From contig OZ024835.1 of NCBI GenBank assembly GCA_964016985.1, positions 62,026,714-62,090,713 on the forward strand: a DNA stretch of 64,000 nucleotides, written 5' to 3'. This DNA comes from Anodontia alba. Its lineage: Eukaryota; Mollusca; Bivalvia; Lucinida; Lucinidae. Positions 63,986 to 64,000 of the stretch are shown here, in pieces. Numbering within the stretch: position 1 is the first letter of the stretch; each line of letters starts with the position of its first letter. Position numbers and translations under genes: made by a program. The notes under the pieces are model-generated. The model did no database searches, was not told where the DNA came from, and saw only the letters and a program-made list of their open reading frames with translations.

Positions 63986-64000
63986 AATAAGTCTGATGAG

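Noticed and set aside
1..64000. Retroviral, LTR or LINE coding sequence
   Set aside because: No reverse transcriptase, integrase, protease or capsid-like motif was seen in any frame, and no long direct terminal repeats pair up.

Overview
This window looks like gene-poor, repeat-dense DNA from an animal nuclear genome, most probably a bivalve mollusc. The evidence is the absence of long non-repetitive ORFs, a general AT-richness, tRNA-derived SINEs, many short inverted-repeat elements (MITEs) with TTAA or TA target sites, and several minisatellite-filled elements that begin ACAAGA followed by a short hairpin. These last resemble the pearl/Helentron-associated elements known from bivalves. The organism call is inference from repeat style; no species-specific gene is visible.

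Layout. 1-5.1 kb: AT-rich DNA with two nested TA-flanked transposons (1421-3243 and 1655-2993) and a 107-bp palindrome at the centre. 5.1-12.7 kb: three pearl/Helentron-like elements full of tandem repeats, one inserted inside another, followed by two more minisatellites. 12.7-32.4 kb: SINEs and dozens of short MITEs, including a 2.0-kb TTA-flanked element at 22410-24442 that splits a TTAA MITE, and a 29.4-30.6 kb tandem array. 32.8-35.3 kb: another tandem array. 35.3-44 kb: more MITEs. 44-51 kb: a 7.0-kb foldback-like structure whose two inverted arms are built from an 84-bp minisatellite; its loop holds the only convincing coding sequence, a minus-strand exon with a SAM-like domain (48650-49015), and a weaker two-exon candidate near 47.0-47.3 kb. 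51-58.5 kb: MITEs and a split SINE. 58.5-62.6 kb: two near-identical 2.0-kb minisatellite elements in tandem. 62.6-64 kb: MITEs and a SINE.

MITE families, named here for reference. P: about 200 bp, flanked by TTAA, ends CCCTTGTCCTGCTGAA, piggyBac-like. C: about 190 bp, nearly perfect palindrome, core TGTGGGTACTCATTAGAAG, ends near CTAGATAAG. M: TTAA-flanked, arms with GACATTTCATGCAAATTG and CAGCAGATGACA. G: TTAA-flanked, ends CCCTTAAAGTGCCAATC, arms with AGTCTTGACATTTCATG. N: ends CCCTTAAACTGCCAATC with a GATCAG hairpin core. Q: TTAA-flanked, ends CCCATTGTAGTCTGGAG. P, N and Q share an internal hairpin built on GCAAACAGTGYAGAYCCAGA.

No rRNA, functional tRNA, CRISPR array, complete transposase, reverse transcriptase or viral gene was recognised. 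The elements do not form a pathway; the genes cannot be said to work together. Unit counts and most boundaries were read by eye and may be off by several bases.
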